8,782 bases of DNA from an uncultured Bacteroidales bacterium. Its GTDB lineage: Bacteria > Bacteroidota > Bacteroidia > Bacteroidales > UBA932. The translations under genes were made by a program, and so were the position numbers. The stretch spans positions 1-8,782 of the forward strand of contig URCV01000061.1 in assembly GCA_900546445.1 (NCBI GenBank). Reading direction: 5' to 3'. Each line of letters opens with the position of its first letter. Position 1 is the stretch's first letter. The notes under the pieces are model-generated. The model was given only the letters and a program-made list of their open reading frames with translations. It ran no database searches and was not told the origin of the DNA. Shown here one piece after another: positions 1-5,473 of the stretch.

Positions 1-434
1 TTTACCACTATATTTGACGGCTTGATGTCATTATGGAGCACGCCACGATGATGGAGATAATCCACGCCGTCCAGGATGTCATCTATGATGCAGTCTTTTG
101 CAGAGTCTGACGGACCGGACGAAAGGAATTCATCCAAAGACTGACCTTCTACATATTCAAGAATGAGTGCCGGACCTGCAGGAGTATCCTCCTCAAAGCC
201 AAGGGTCGTAATTATGCATGAATGGGACAGGGTGCTGCCGAGTTCATATTCTCGCCTCAAGAACTCCGTTGTCATCGCATCATTTAGGACCGCAGATTTC
301 AGAATTATGTATTTCGTTCCCCTGCGGGCCTTATGAATACGGAACATCCGCCCTTCGCTGATGATGCCAAGGAGTTCAATATGTTCTTGTGAATATGTGC
401 AGTCCGGTGCCATAACAGGCTGCAATATAGGCAT
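1..434 (-). CDS. Eukaryotic-like Ser/Thr protein kinase, N-terminal 144 residues (cut by window edge)
   Basis: This is the N-terminal lobe and catalytic loop of a Hanks-type protein kinase, expected to transfer phosphate from ATP to Ser/Thr of a protein substrate; the substrate is unknown. Visible landmarks, in order: a degenerate glycine loop around residues 26-33 (SEGRMFRI, in which only one of the three usual glycines remains), the ATP-binding Lys46 in IILK, the helix-C Glu62 in RREYELG, the conserved His71, a hinge segment LILEYVEGQSLDEFL (90-104) and the catalytic loop HNDIKPSN (134-141), with Asp136 as the expected base and Lys138 and Asn141 in place. The Arg of the usual HRD motif is Asn135. 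The start is the ATG at 434-432, 11 bp after the stop of the upstream gene, so the two are probably cotranscribed; Met8 (413-411) is an alternative start. The DFG motif and C-lobe lie outside the window. No signal peptide is seen, so the kinase domain is cytoplasmic. Confidence 0.88.
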   Translation of the reverse strand, partial: MPILQPVMAPDCTYSQEHIELLGIISEGRMFRIHKARRGTKYIILKSAVLNDAMTTEFLRREYELGSTLSHSCIITTLGFEEDTPAGPALILEYVEGQSLDEFLSSGPSDSAKDCIIDDILDGVDYLHHRGVLHNDIKPSNIVV

Positions 435-445
435 TTTTTTTCGAA

Positions 446-1024
446 TTAGAGCTTTTCCAGGGTAGTCAGGCCATTGTTCAGACCTATGGAATAGCGCTGA
501 CAATGTTCGCCACCGTGAACAAGATTATCTACAAAAAGCGGATAATTCTTGAGTATGACGCTGCACTCGAATGTGTCACCGATCTGAAGAGTGGAGTTTC
601 TTGTATCTATTGCTTTAAAGGTCCGGCCTCCCACATATTCTACAATACATACGCGATCAGGAAGCCAGCCAATCCTTATACGGTCGCCTGGTACAAGGTC
701 TTCCACCTTTATAGATGCGCCGTCGGAAATGATGTCCGACTCTCTGAACGACTGTTTATGAAGGGAAATGCAGAAGGCATTCCAATGCTCGCAACCCACA
801 TAGCGGCACAAAACATCCAATGTGCGAGTAAAGACGGTGTCATAGCTGGAAATCTTACCCCAGAGACGGCGCAAGGTGTTTTCTGCTATATGCTCGTGAG
901 TGACTCTTTCGATTTCAATCGCCAACAAGGAAAAATCCGATCTGCTCTCGATCGGATGTCCGAAGCGCTTTTCCACGGACTGCCTAAGCGCCAATAGTTC
1001 CGGTGAATCTGTCTTTACTGCCAT
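446..1024 (-). CDS. Uncharacterised 192-residue protein, upstream partner of the kinase
   Basis: No function can be assigned. The N-terminal part (about residues 1-90) is predicted helical and carries a pattern I associate with uncharacterised Bacteroidales proteins: a helix ending in SDFSLLAIEIERVTHEHI (29-46), then ENTLRRLWGK (48-57), then RTLDVLCRYVGCEHWNAFC (67-85). This resembles a small helical, possibly helix-turn-helix, module. From about residue 105 the sequence turns beta-rich (VEDLVPGDRIRIGW, 107-120; later QIGDTFEC, 147-154), suggesting a small beta-barrel. The open frame extends 49 codons further upstream to 1171, but I place the start at the ATG at 1024-1022: the family-like sequence begins just after it, and the extension runs into the repeat element of the intergenic gap. 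The gene precedes the kinase gene by 11 bp, which suggests a regulator, adaptor or substrate, but that is inference. Confidence 0.8.
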   Translation of the reverse strand: MAVKTDSPELLALRQSVEKRFGHPIESRSDFSLLAIEIERVTHEHIAENTLRRLWGKISSYDTVFTRTLDVLCRYVGCEHWNAFCISLHKQSFRESDIISDGASIKVEDLVPGDRIRIGWLPDRVCIVEYVGGRTFKAIDTRNSTLQIGDTFECSVILKNYPLFVDNLVHGGEHCQRYSIGLNNGLTTLEKL

Positions 1025-1031
1025 AACAATG

Positions 1032-1063
1032 CGAAGGTACGCATATTTTCTTGACACACGAAA
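1032..1063 (-). promoter_or_regulatory. Weak candidate promoter for the 192-residue protein/kinase unit
   Basis: On the minus strand, TACCTTCG (1039-1032) matches the Bacteroidota -7 box TAnnTTTG with one mismatch. It is preceded by TTTCG (1063-1059), one base off TTTG, with a 19-bp spacer. Transcription would start only a few bases from the ATG at 1024, giving an almost leaderless mRNA. Both boxes have mismatches, so this is tentative. Confidence 0.3.
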
Positions 1064-1169
1064 CAAAGAGCCAAAAAGGGCAACCGATAATGGCCACGTT
1101 CGCTCGCGACAAAGTTCGCCTTCAAACAGAAAAATATCTGGGTATATTACAGGCTCGCGGGCTTCCGCC

Positions 1170-1309
1170 AATTCACTTTGGCAAGGAGGACGGCGTAGAG
1201 CGTGCTCTGTTAAGGGTGGCTTGCCAAGGTGAGACTATTTTCAGCTTCACCTTGGCAGGGAGGTGCCATTCTACACACTTCTGGGGCACAGTCGCTGCCA
1301 AAGTGAATT
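1170..1309. repeat. Symmetric 140-bp element with two nested inverted repeats sharing one centre
   Basis: The outer arms AATTCACTTTGGCA (1170-1183) and TGCCAAAGTGAATT (1296-1309) are perfect 14-bp inverted repeats. The inner arms TGCCAAGGTGA (1222-1232) and TCACCTTGGCA (1247-1257) are perfect 11-bp inverted repeats. All four arms are versions of TGCCAARGTGA. The spacers are 38, 14 and 38 bp, so both repeats are centred on the same point (1239/1240). Read another way, the element is a tandem duplication with a 74-bp period: CACYTTGGCARGGAGG occurs at 1174-1189 and again at 1248-1263. Between the arms the two halves are mostly unlike. No target-site duplication was seen at the ends and no transposase is present. 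It could be a small palindromic interspersed repeat, a MITE-like relic, or an RNA structure with alternative pairings. Confidence 0.75.
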
Positions 1310-1336
1310 TAATGAGCTAGTCTCATTGGCTTCCCG

Positions 1337-1414
1337 TCCGGTGGATCATGGGTTTTGCCGGATAGGAGAGACTAAAGTACCATTTTATCCGGTGAAAAGC
1401 GGGTTTGGCCGGAT
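1337..1414. repeat. Pair of 27-bp direct repeats, each a CCGG hairpin
   Basis: The copies at 1337-1363 and 1388-1414 share TCCGGTG, then six unlike bases, then GGGTTT and GCCGGAT; 20 of 27 positions agree and the copies start 51 bp apart. Each copy begins TCCGG and ends CCGGA, so each can fold into a hairpin. The second stem extends to nine pairs (1384-1392 with 1409-1417, including one G-T pair). Positions 1387-1394 can instead pair with CACCGGAT at 1428-1435, so two folds exclude each other. The role is unknown: operator pair, RNA structure or repeat-element relic. Confidence 0.6.
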
Positions 1415-1570
1415 GAATTAAAAAAACCACCGGATTTCTCCAGCGGCCTGGCCATCAAGATGATTGCTACAAGAAATGACAGCCATTTTCTGCCTGATGG
1501 CGCGAATGCCATCAACTCATCATCACGTCTTCGACGGATGGTATCTCGATAGATGTCACTAAAGTCGACT

Positions 1571-1600
1571 AAAAAAAGGAGCGCGGCGCTCTTTATTTTT
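1571..1600 (+). terminator. Intrinsic terminator without an obvious upstream gene
   Basis: An A tract is followed by a GC-rich hairpin, GAGCG (1579-1583), loop CGG, CGCTC (1587-1591), and then TTTATTTTT (1592-1600). The stem can extend by one G-T and two A-T pairs. The T tract favours plus-strand termination. The nearest plus-strand gene starts downstream at 1663, so the terminator must close something transcribed from within 1025-1570. The flanking A tract means it could also work on the minus strand, but no minus-strand gene lies immediately upstream in that direction. Confidence 0.65.
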
Positions 1601-1628
1601 ACCTATACAACTTTTTGCAGAAAATTCT

Positions 1629-1636
1629 TATATTCG
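1629..1636 (+). promoter_or_regulatory. Candidate -7 box for the lipoprotein gene
   Basis: TATATTCG matches the Bacteroidota -7 consensus TAnnTTTG at seven of eight positions and lies 26 bp before the ATG at 1663, just after the terminator. No good TTTG/TTG -33 box is present at the usual 19-21 bp spacing (the TTTTTG at 1612-1617 is too close), so confidence is low. Confidence 0.3.
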
Positions 1637-1662
1637 CAGAATCAACACTAATATAATTTTTT

Positions 1663-2193
1663 ATGAAACACACAATCAAACTAATCACCGCACTGAGCGC
1701 AATCATGCTTGGTGTCCTACTTGTCGTGCCATCGTGTAAGAAAGACAATTCCACTTCCACTCCTGCCTATCAGAAAGACTGGGTAATTACGACAGATGGC
1801 ACGAAAGTCTGCTACGCATTCAGAGAGGATGGTGTTATTCTATTTGGTCCACAGATCGACGAAGCCACCCTCAAGATGCTGCAAGGAATCCCTGCAACGG
1901 ACAAGACCTCACAGGAAGACAAAGACTTCCTAATGAGCCTTAAAGCAGGCGATTATGTCTGTGCCACAGGTACTTACGTAGCTTTACCGAATAGTAACGA
2001 CACAGAAGGCGCTCTTGTCTGCATAGTTATGAAACAAACTATTCAAATGAAATACAAGATGATGTCCGACACCGCCATAGAGTTTACCTTAGTGGGAGAT
2101 GAGGAGAGTGACAAGAATATGACAGCTGTGGGAGTCGCACAAGACATTAACATAAAAGTCGTTACAGACGGCCTTGCTAATATCATATTCTAA
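1663..2193 (+). CDS. Secreted lipoprotein of unknown function, 176 residues
   Basis: I do not recognise the family. Residues 1-24 form a classic signal peptide, with a basic start (MKHTIK) and a hydrophobic core, ending at a lipobox VVPSC, so Cys25 is the expected lipidated residue after signal peptidase II cleavage. It is followed by KKDNSTST, a flexible tether common in Bacteroidota lipoproteins. The mature part (about 150 residues) contains short beta-like segments such as DWVITTDGTKVCYAF (39-53) and EFTLVGDEES (140-149). Two further cysteines are at residues 50 and 97, plus one at 119. Many surface or periplasmic Bacteroidota lipoproteins are of this size, but no ligand or partner is visible. 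It stands alone as the only plus-strand gene, with an AT-rich leader and no Shine-Dalgarno sequence, and ends at the shared terminator at 2211-2249. Confidence 0.82.
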   Translation: MKHTIKLITALSAIMLGVLLVVPSCKKDNSTSTPAYQKDWVITTDGTKVCYAFREDGVILFGPQIDEATLKMLQGIPATDKTSQEDKDFLMSLKAGDYVCATGTYVALPNSNDTEGALVCIVMKQTIQMKYKMMSDTAIEFTLVGDEESDKNMTAVGVAQDINIKVVTDGLANIIF

Positions 2194-2210
2194 TAATAGT
2201 ATTACACCAT

Positions 2211-2249
2211 AAAAAACCCGGGAGTCATTCAAGACTTCCGGGTTTCTTT
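2211..2249. terminator. Bidirectional terminator between convergent genes
   Basis: A run of six A bases leads into AACCCGGGAGTC (2215-2226), a 6-base loop ATTCAA, and GACTTCCGGGTT (2233-2244), followed by TCTTTT. The stem has 12-13 pairs with a single G-T pair. The A tract on one side and T tract on the other allow it to end both the plus-strand lipoprotein mRNA (stop at 2193) and the minus-strand transporter mRNA (stop at 2264). Confidence 0.88.
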
Positions 2250-2263
2250 TATTATACCGCGCA

Positions 2264-3964
2264 CTACCCCATCATCATCAAGATGACAAGCTGGGCAGAG
2301 ATGACTCTTAGAAAGATTCCGGCCGGATAAACCGTAGCGTAAGATACTGAAGGCTCATCGTCCTCGACGGTGCTGAGCGCGTAATTAAGCGCGATAGGAT
2401 TGGCCATAGCACCGCAAATCATTCCTATGTTAGATGCGTAGGAAACACCGCAGAATTTAGTGGAGATGATGCCGATTAGAAGCACCGGAACCATCGCAAA
2501 CAGTACGCCGACCACTATCCAGAGCAAGCCCTCAGGCTGGAAGACGGTCTCGAAAAAGCCCGGACCCGCACTTAGGCCCAGACCGGCCAAGTAGATCGTG
2601 AATCCCAGCTGGCGAAGCATCATATTGGCACTCATAGTGGTATAAGTGGCGACGTGGAATCGCGAGCCGAACGCTCCCATCAAAATACCGATGATGATAG
2701 GGCCGCCCGCAAGACCCAGCTTGACAGGCACGCTCATTCCCGGGATGGAGAGCGGAATGGCACCGACGACAAGGCCGATGATAACGCCCACGAAAATCGC
2801 GAAAAGGTTAGGATTGCGAAGCTCTTTTTCCTGATTGCCAAGCACTGCCGCCACGCTGTCGATAGCCTTTTCCTGACCCACGATGGTGAGCTTGTCACCT
2901 GTCTGAAGACGGAGGTTGCTCGACGGCAAGATGTCGATACCGGCGCGATTAACACGAGTAATGTTGATACTGTAGGCGTTACGAAGATGCAAATCGCCCA
3001 GCTTGGCCCCGTTAATCTTCGATTTGGTCACCAAGACGTGACGGGACACGAGTGAGCCGTCGATGTGGTTCCAATCGATGTCCTTCTTATTCCAGTCTTT
3101 CTTAACCTTCTCTCCGAAAAGCTTTTCCACCTGGTCGACCTCGCTTTCCTTAGACATTACCAACACGTGCTCACCCTTTTCCAAGACTGTGTCTCCGTTA
3201 GGAATGATGACTATGCCCTCGTTAGCGTCGTCTTCATTAGCTCCGGTAAATTTCCACACCCTGGACACCACCAGATGGGGATGAACCCCTCGCATTATGG
3301 TCTTTATGTTCTTTCCGCAAATCGCCGGATTAGTCACGCGCAATTCCGTCACAAAAGTAGGATTCTCGTGCACCGGCTTCGACGACTCCCCGCCCTTATA
3401 GAACATAGAACGAAGGATTACGATGGATAGAATCACGCCTATGATACCGAAAGGATAAGCCACGGCGCAGGCCATAGCCATCTGATTCGACACGTCGGTA
3501 GCCTCGGGATGAATCTCTAGAAGGGACTGCTGAGCGGCACCGAGCATAGGAGTATTCGTAGCAGCACCTGTCAAAAGGCCGATGGACACCGGCAGGGTAA
3601 TCTTAGTCACGAGACTCGCCACGACCGCCATCAGAGTGCCTATCACCAGCACGCCGAGAGACAGCAGATTCAGCTTTATTCCGCCCTTCTTAAGAGACGG
3701 GAAGAAGCTGGGACCTACCTGCAGGCCAAGCACATAGATAAACAGCACCAAACCGAAGTTCTGTGCCAGTGCGAGCATCGCAGGATTAATGTTGAGCCCC
3801 AGATGTCCGGCCAATATGCCCGCAAAAAACACGAAGGTTATACCCAGGGAAACACCCTTGATCTTGATTTTACTGAAGAGAAGACCTACCGCACATATCA
3901 GCGATAGCACCACGATAGCCTGAACGAATGACTGCTCTACGAAAAGATCTGTAAACCACTTCAT
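2264..3964 (-). CDS. AspT/YidE-family putative transporter with two RCK_C (TrkA-C) domains
   Basis: This 566-residue inner-membrane protein belongs by pattern to the aspartate:alanine exchanger family, which includes Tetragenococcus AspT and E. coli YidE/YbjL. It has two homologous membrane halves, about 10-190 and 385-566, around a cytoplasmic middle (about 200-380) with two RCK_C domains (near 205-285 and 300-378), each with a typical GD/GE-LxV turn (KGEHVLVM, TGDKLTIVG). Family signatures are GLVLFIYVLGLQVGPSFFPS (71-90) and the repeated pore-type motif, GAATNTPMLGAAQ (133-145) in the first half and GAMANPIALNYA (518-529) in the second. The true substrate cannot be read from sequence; amino acid or other carboxylate exchange is the family precedent, and many members are uncharacterised. 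RCK_C domains often bind small ligands, so allosteric control is plausible. The gene has its own leader downstream of the rpmH terminator and looks monocistronic. Confidence 0.9.
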   Translation of the reverse strand: MKWFTDLFVEQSFVQAIVVLSLICAVGLLFSKIKIKGVSLGITFVFFAGILAGHLGLNINPAMLALAQNFGLVLFIYVLGLQVGPSFFPSLKKGGIKLNLLSLGVLVIGTLMAVVASLVTKITLPVSIGLLTGAATNTPMLGAAQQSLLEIHPEATDVSNQMAMACAVAYPFGIIGVILSIVILRSMFYKGGESSKPVHENPTFVTELRVTNPAICGKNIKTIMRGVHPHLVVSRVWKFTGANEDDANEGIVIIPNGDTVLEKGEHVLVMSKESEVDQVEKLFGEKVKKDWNKKDIDWNHIDGSLVSRHVLVTKSKINGAKLGDLHLRNAYSINITRVNRAGIDILPSSNLRLQTGDKLTIVGQEKAIDSVAAVLGNQEKELRNPNLFAIFVGVIIGLVVGAIPLSIPGMSVPVKLGLAGGPIIIGILMGAFGSRFHVATYTTMSANMMLRQLGFTIYLAGLGLSAGPGFFETVFQPEGLLWIVVGVLFAMVPVLLIGIISTKFCGVSYASNIGMICGAMANPIALNYALSTVEDDEPSVSYATVYPAGIFLRVISAQLVILMMMG

Positions 3965-3986
3965 ACCTTAGGAATGTAATCTTCTA

Positions 3987-4018
3987 CGAATATCCGACTT
4001 TATATTCAGATTACCAAA
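3987..4018 (-). promoter_or_regulatory. Candidate promoter for the transporter gene
   Basis: On the minus strand TTTG (4018-4015) is followed after 20 bp by GATATTCG (3994-3987), which matches TAnnTTTG at six of eight positions. Spacing is as expected for Bacteroidota sigma-ABfr promoters, and the ATG at 3964 lies 22 bp downstream of the box. The two mismatches in the -7 box keep this tentative. Confidence 0.35.
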
Positions 4019-4037
4019 AATATAAACCTTTCTACGC

Positions 4038-4077
4038 AGAAAAGGGATGTCCAAATCTCTCTGGTCATCCCTTTTCT
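4038..4077 (-). terminator. Hairpin terminator after rpmH
   Basis: AGAAAAGGGATG (4038-4049) and CATCCCTTTTCT (4066-4077) are perfect 12-bp inverted repeats, and CCA/TGG (4051-4053 with 4062-4064) can extend the fold inside the loop. The stem begins 17 bp beyond the rpmH stop. On the minus strand the T-rich side is within the stem (CCCTTTTCT). It should end the ettA-rpmH transcript before the transporter leader. Confidence 0.75.
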
Positions 4078-4093
4078 AACTTTTTCGAGAAGA

Positions 4094-4246
4094 TTAATAG
4101 CGATCTTCTGAAGAAACGGTTAATTTCTTACGACCGTGACGGCGACGTGCGTTAAGAACTCTACGTCCATTAGCAGAAGCCATACGCTCACGGAAACCGT
4201 GCTTGTTAACCCTCTTGCGATTTGATGGTTGGAATGTCCTTTTCAT
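4094..4246 (-). CDS. rpmH: Large ribosomal subunit protein bL34
   Basis: The 50-residue product begins MKRTFQPSNRKRVNKHGF and continues FRERMASANGRRVLNARRR, which is the bL34 signature; it is rich in Lys and Arg and binds 23S rRNA in the 50S subunit. Compared with the 46-residue E. coli protein it has a short C-terminal tail ending SSEDRY. The gene lies 44 bp after rsmG on the same strand and has a strong promoter of its own that overlaps the end of rsmG, so it can be made at ribosomal-protein levels irrespective of the upstream operon. The rnpA gene that accompanies rpmH in many bacteria is not next to it here, and neither is dnaA. Confidence 0.98.
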   Translation of the reverse strand: MKRTFQPSNRKRVNKHGFRERMASANGRRVLNARRRHGRKKLTVSSEDRY

Positions 4247-4282
4247 ATCTTATTCTTTTTTATATTTGCAGTTTTGGGAGGG

Positions 4283-4314
4283 CAAAGATACTATTTTCTT
4301 ATCTCAATTACAAA
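4283..4314 (-). promoter_or_regulatory. Strong Bacteroidota-type promoter for rpmH
   Basis: On the minus strand TTTG (4314-4311), a 20-bp spacer and TATCTTTG (4290-4283, followed by C) match the Bacteroidota consensus TTTG-N19/20-TAnnTTTG exactly. The -33 box and spacer lie inside the last codons of rsmG. Transcription should begin around 4276-4280, giving a leader of roughly 30 bases that is AT-rich and lacks a Shine-Dalgarno sequence. Confidence 0.85.
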
Positions 4315-4896
4315 TTTTTCGGCAAAATAATCGTCAGAAAGCCAATTCGAAATAGGCCAAGCCGTTATCTGCGATGCTGAAAGCCCGAATTTGCGACAAA
4401 GTTCGGAAATTTCCTCCAGCACATCTCCTCCTTTTAGATACAAAATGCTCTTTTTATATTTTCCCTTCACCCACGGATAAAAGTTCACTAATGAAGTCAC
4501 CGCGCGAGACACTACATAGTCGTACTCCCCGTCGAGGCTTTCTGCGCGAGCATTCACGCAAGTTACGTTCTTAAGGCCCAACCCATCCGAGACGCTCTGC
4601 GCCACCTTCACCTTCTTCCCTATGGAATCGCATAGAGTAAACCGGCACGAAGGCATAATCATAGCCAGCGGAACTCCCGGAAAACCTCCACCCGTTCCTA
4701 CATCCAGAATGTCAAGTCCTTCCGTCGGCTCGCCTCGCGAAATCAAATACTCGAAAATCGAGAAAGAATGCAGAAAGTGATGCTCGAAGACACTATCTAT
4801 ATCCTTTCTGGAAATCACGTTGATTTTAGCATTCCATTCTTCGTAAAGTTCACAAGCTCGTGCGAAATCTTCTCTCCTATACTTCTTCTGATTCAT
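4291..4896 (-). CDS. rsmG: 16S rRNA (guanine-527-N7)-methyltransferase RsmG (GidB)
   Basis: RsmG uses S-adenosylmethionine to methylate N7 of G527 in the 530 loop of 16S rRNA; loss in other bacteria gives low-level streptomycin resistance. The 201-residue length is normal for the family. The Rossmann-fold SAM site is ILDVGTGGGFPGVPLAMIMP (63-82), followed by FTLCDSIGKK (86-95), NARAES (115-120) and the family motif YDYVVSRAV (125-133). The N-terminal helices contain the typical WNAKINVISRKD (21-32) and HHFLHS (39-44). The start at 4896 overlaps the end of the sigma factor gene by 20 bp, so translation is probably coupled. The last 24 bases of the gene carry part of the rpmH promoter. Confidence 0.97.
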   Translation of the reverse strand: MNQKKYRREDFARACELYEEWNAKINVISRKDIDSVFEHHFLHSFSIFEYLISRGEPTEGLDILDVGTGGGFPGVPLAMIMPSCRFTLCDSIGKKVKVAQSVSDGLGLKNVTCVNARAESLDGEYDYVVSRAVTSLVNFYPWVKGKYKKSILYLKGGDVLEEISELCRKFGLSASQITAWPISNWLSDDYFAEKFVIEIRK

Positions 4897-5473
4897 CTTT
4901 CATATTTTCTATCAAATCCTTAGCCCTACGAATACGAGTGCGTACCGTATTCAGTCCCAATCCCAGCTCCTCGGCTATCTCCTTATACTGAAGCCCTTCT
5001 ACAAGACGCTTGCGAGCTACTTCCTTATACAGAGGAGGAAGCGCGTCTATGCATCTTCGCGTATGCGAGTCGTCCTCGTCGCGTATAATCGATTCGAGCG
5101 GGGTGTCTATCTGGTCTATGACGGAATCCATCACGGAATCTGCCGTAGACGACTCGTCCAGCGACACTATCTCCTTGTTTATGCGCTTTTCCCTCTCGAG
5201 TATGTCCAGAGTGGTGTTTCTGGCTATGGTGGTGAGCCAAGTCGAAAATGAACTCTTGGACGGGTCGTATGTATTTATCTGACGGAAAGCCTTTTCGAAA
5301 CTCCGCGAACAGATATCGTCCGAGAGAAACTCGTCGTAAATGTGCATAGAAGAAGTAAGATAGCCCTTGAGCGCATCGATATATGCGTCCCAAAGAGCCG
5401 TGAACGCCATTCCGTCTCCTATTATCGCCCTTCTTATCAGCTCGTCAATGGGCTTCAAGCCAGTCTTTTCCAT
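4877..5473 (-). CDS. Sigma-70 family RNA polymerase sigma factor, ECF-like
   Basis: The 198-residue protein has sigma region 2 at about 20-97, with the core-binding and -10 recognition helix pattern FEKAFRQINTYDPSKSSFST (59-78) and WLTTIARNTTLDILEREKR (79-97), and region 4 at about 143-190, with helix-turn-helix LQYKEIAEELGLGLNTVRTR (161-180) followed by IRRAKDLI. Regions 1 and 3 are absent, as in ECF sigma factors. An acidic linker of about 45 residues (98-142) joins them, longer than minimal. The ATG at 5473 lies inside the last codons of polA (29-bp overlap), and the next in-frame Met is residue 22, which would trim the start of region 2, so the first ATG is preferred. No anti-sigma gene is adjacent. 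Its regulon and signal are unknown; its position implies coexpression with polA and rsmG. Confidence 0.93.
   Translation of the reverse strand: MEKTGLKPIDELIRRAIIGDGMAFTALWDAYIDALKGYLTSSMHIYDEFLSDDICSRSFEKAFRQINTYDPSKSSFSTWLTTIARNTTLDILEREKRINKEIVSLDESSTADSVMDSVIDQIDTPLESIIRDEDDSHTRRCIDALPPLYKEVARKRLVEGLQYKEIAEELGLGLNTVRTRIRRAKDLIENMKDESEEV

Larger units (their letters stand above)
1025..1662. other. 638-bp intergenic region without a convincing gene, rich in repeats and hairpins
   Basis: The longest open frames here (for example 1051-1320 plus, and the minus-strand extension of the 192-residue gene) show no recognisable protein and run through the repeat element, so I do not call them. The region holds, in order: the symmetric element at 1170-1309; a 6-bp hairpin AATGAG/CTCATT at 1311-1327; a 27-bp direct repeat pair at 1337-1363 and 1388-1414; an 8-bp inverted repeat ATCCGGTG/CACCGGAT at 1387-1394 and 1428-1435; a 7-bp hairpin TGATGGC/GCCATCA at 1495-1514; the 8-bp palindrome AGTCGACT at 1563-1570; and a hairpin terminator at 1571-1600. 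It separates two divergent transcription units, so it should also contain their promoters. No tRNA, rRNA or known small RNA was recognised. Confidence 0.75.

Noticed and set aside
503..997. 164-codon plus-strand open frame opposite the 192-residue gene
   Set aside because: It is antisense to a better supported gene and shows no domain pattern.
1025..1171. 49-codon N-terminal extension of the 192-residue protein on the minus strand (start at 1171)
   Set aside because: The extension shows no family-like sequence and reaches the edge of the palindromic repeat element; the ATG at 1024 begins just before the recognisable helical region.
1170..1309. The symmetric element as a complete insertion sequence
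   Set aside because: There is no transposase frame inside, it is only 140 bp, and the bases flanking the outer arms do not form a target-site duplication.
1051..1320. 89-codon plus-strand open frame in the intergenic gap
   Set aside because: It runs straight through the symmetric repeat element, its sequence resembles no protein family, and no credible start context was seen.
1337..1435. CRISPR array or integron attC site
   Set aside because: Only two copies of the repeat are present and they differ at 7 of 27 positions; there is no leader, cas gene or integrase.
1170..1600. Known structured RNA (SRP RNA, RNase P RNA, tmRNA, 6S RNA)
   Set aside because: The diagnostic conserved sequences of SRP RNA, RNase P RNA and tmRNA are absent; 6S RNA cannot be strictly excluded by eye but no long closing stem with a central bubble was found.
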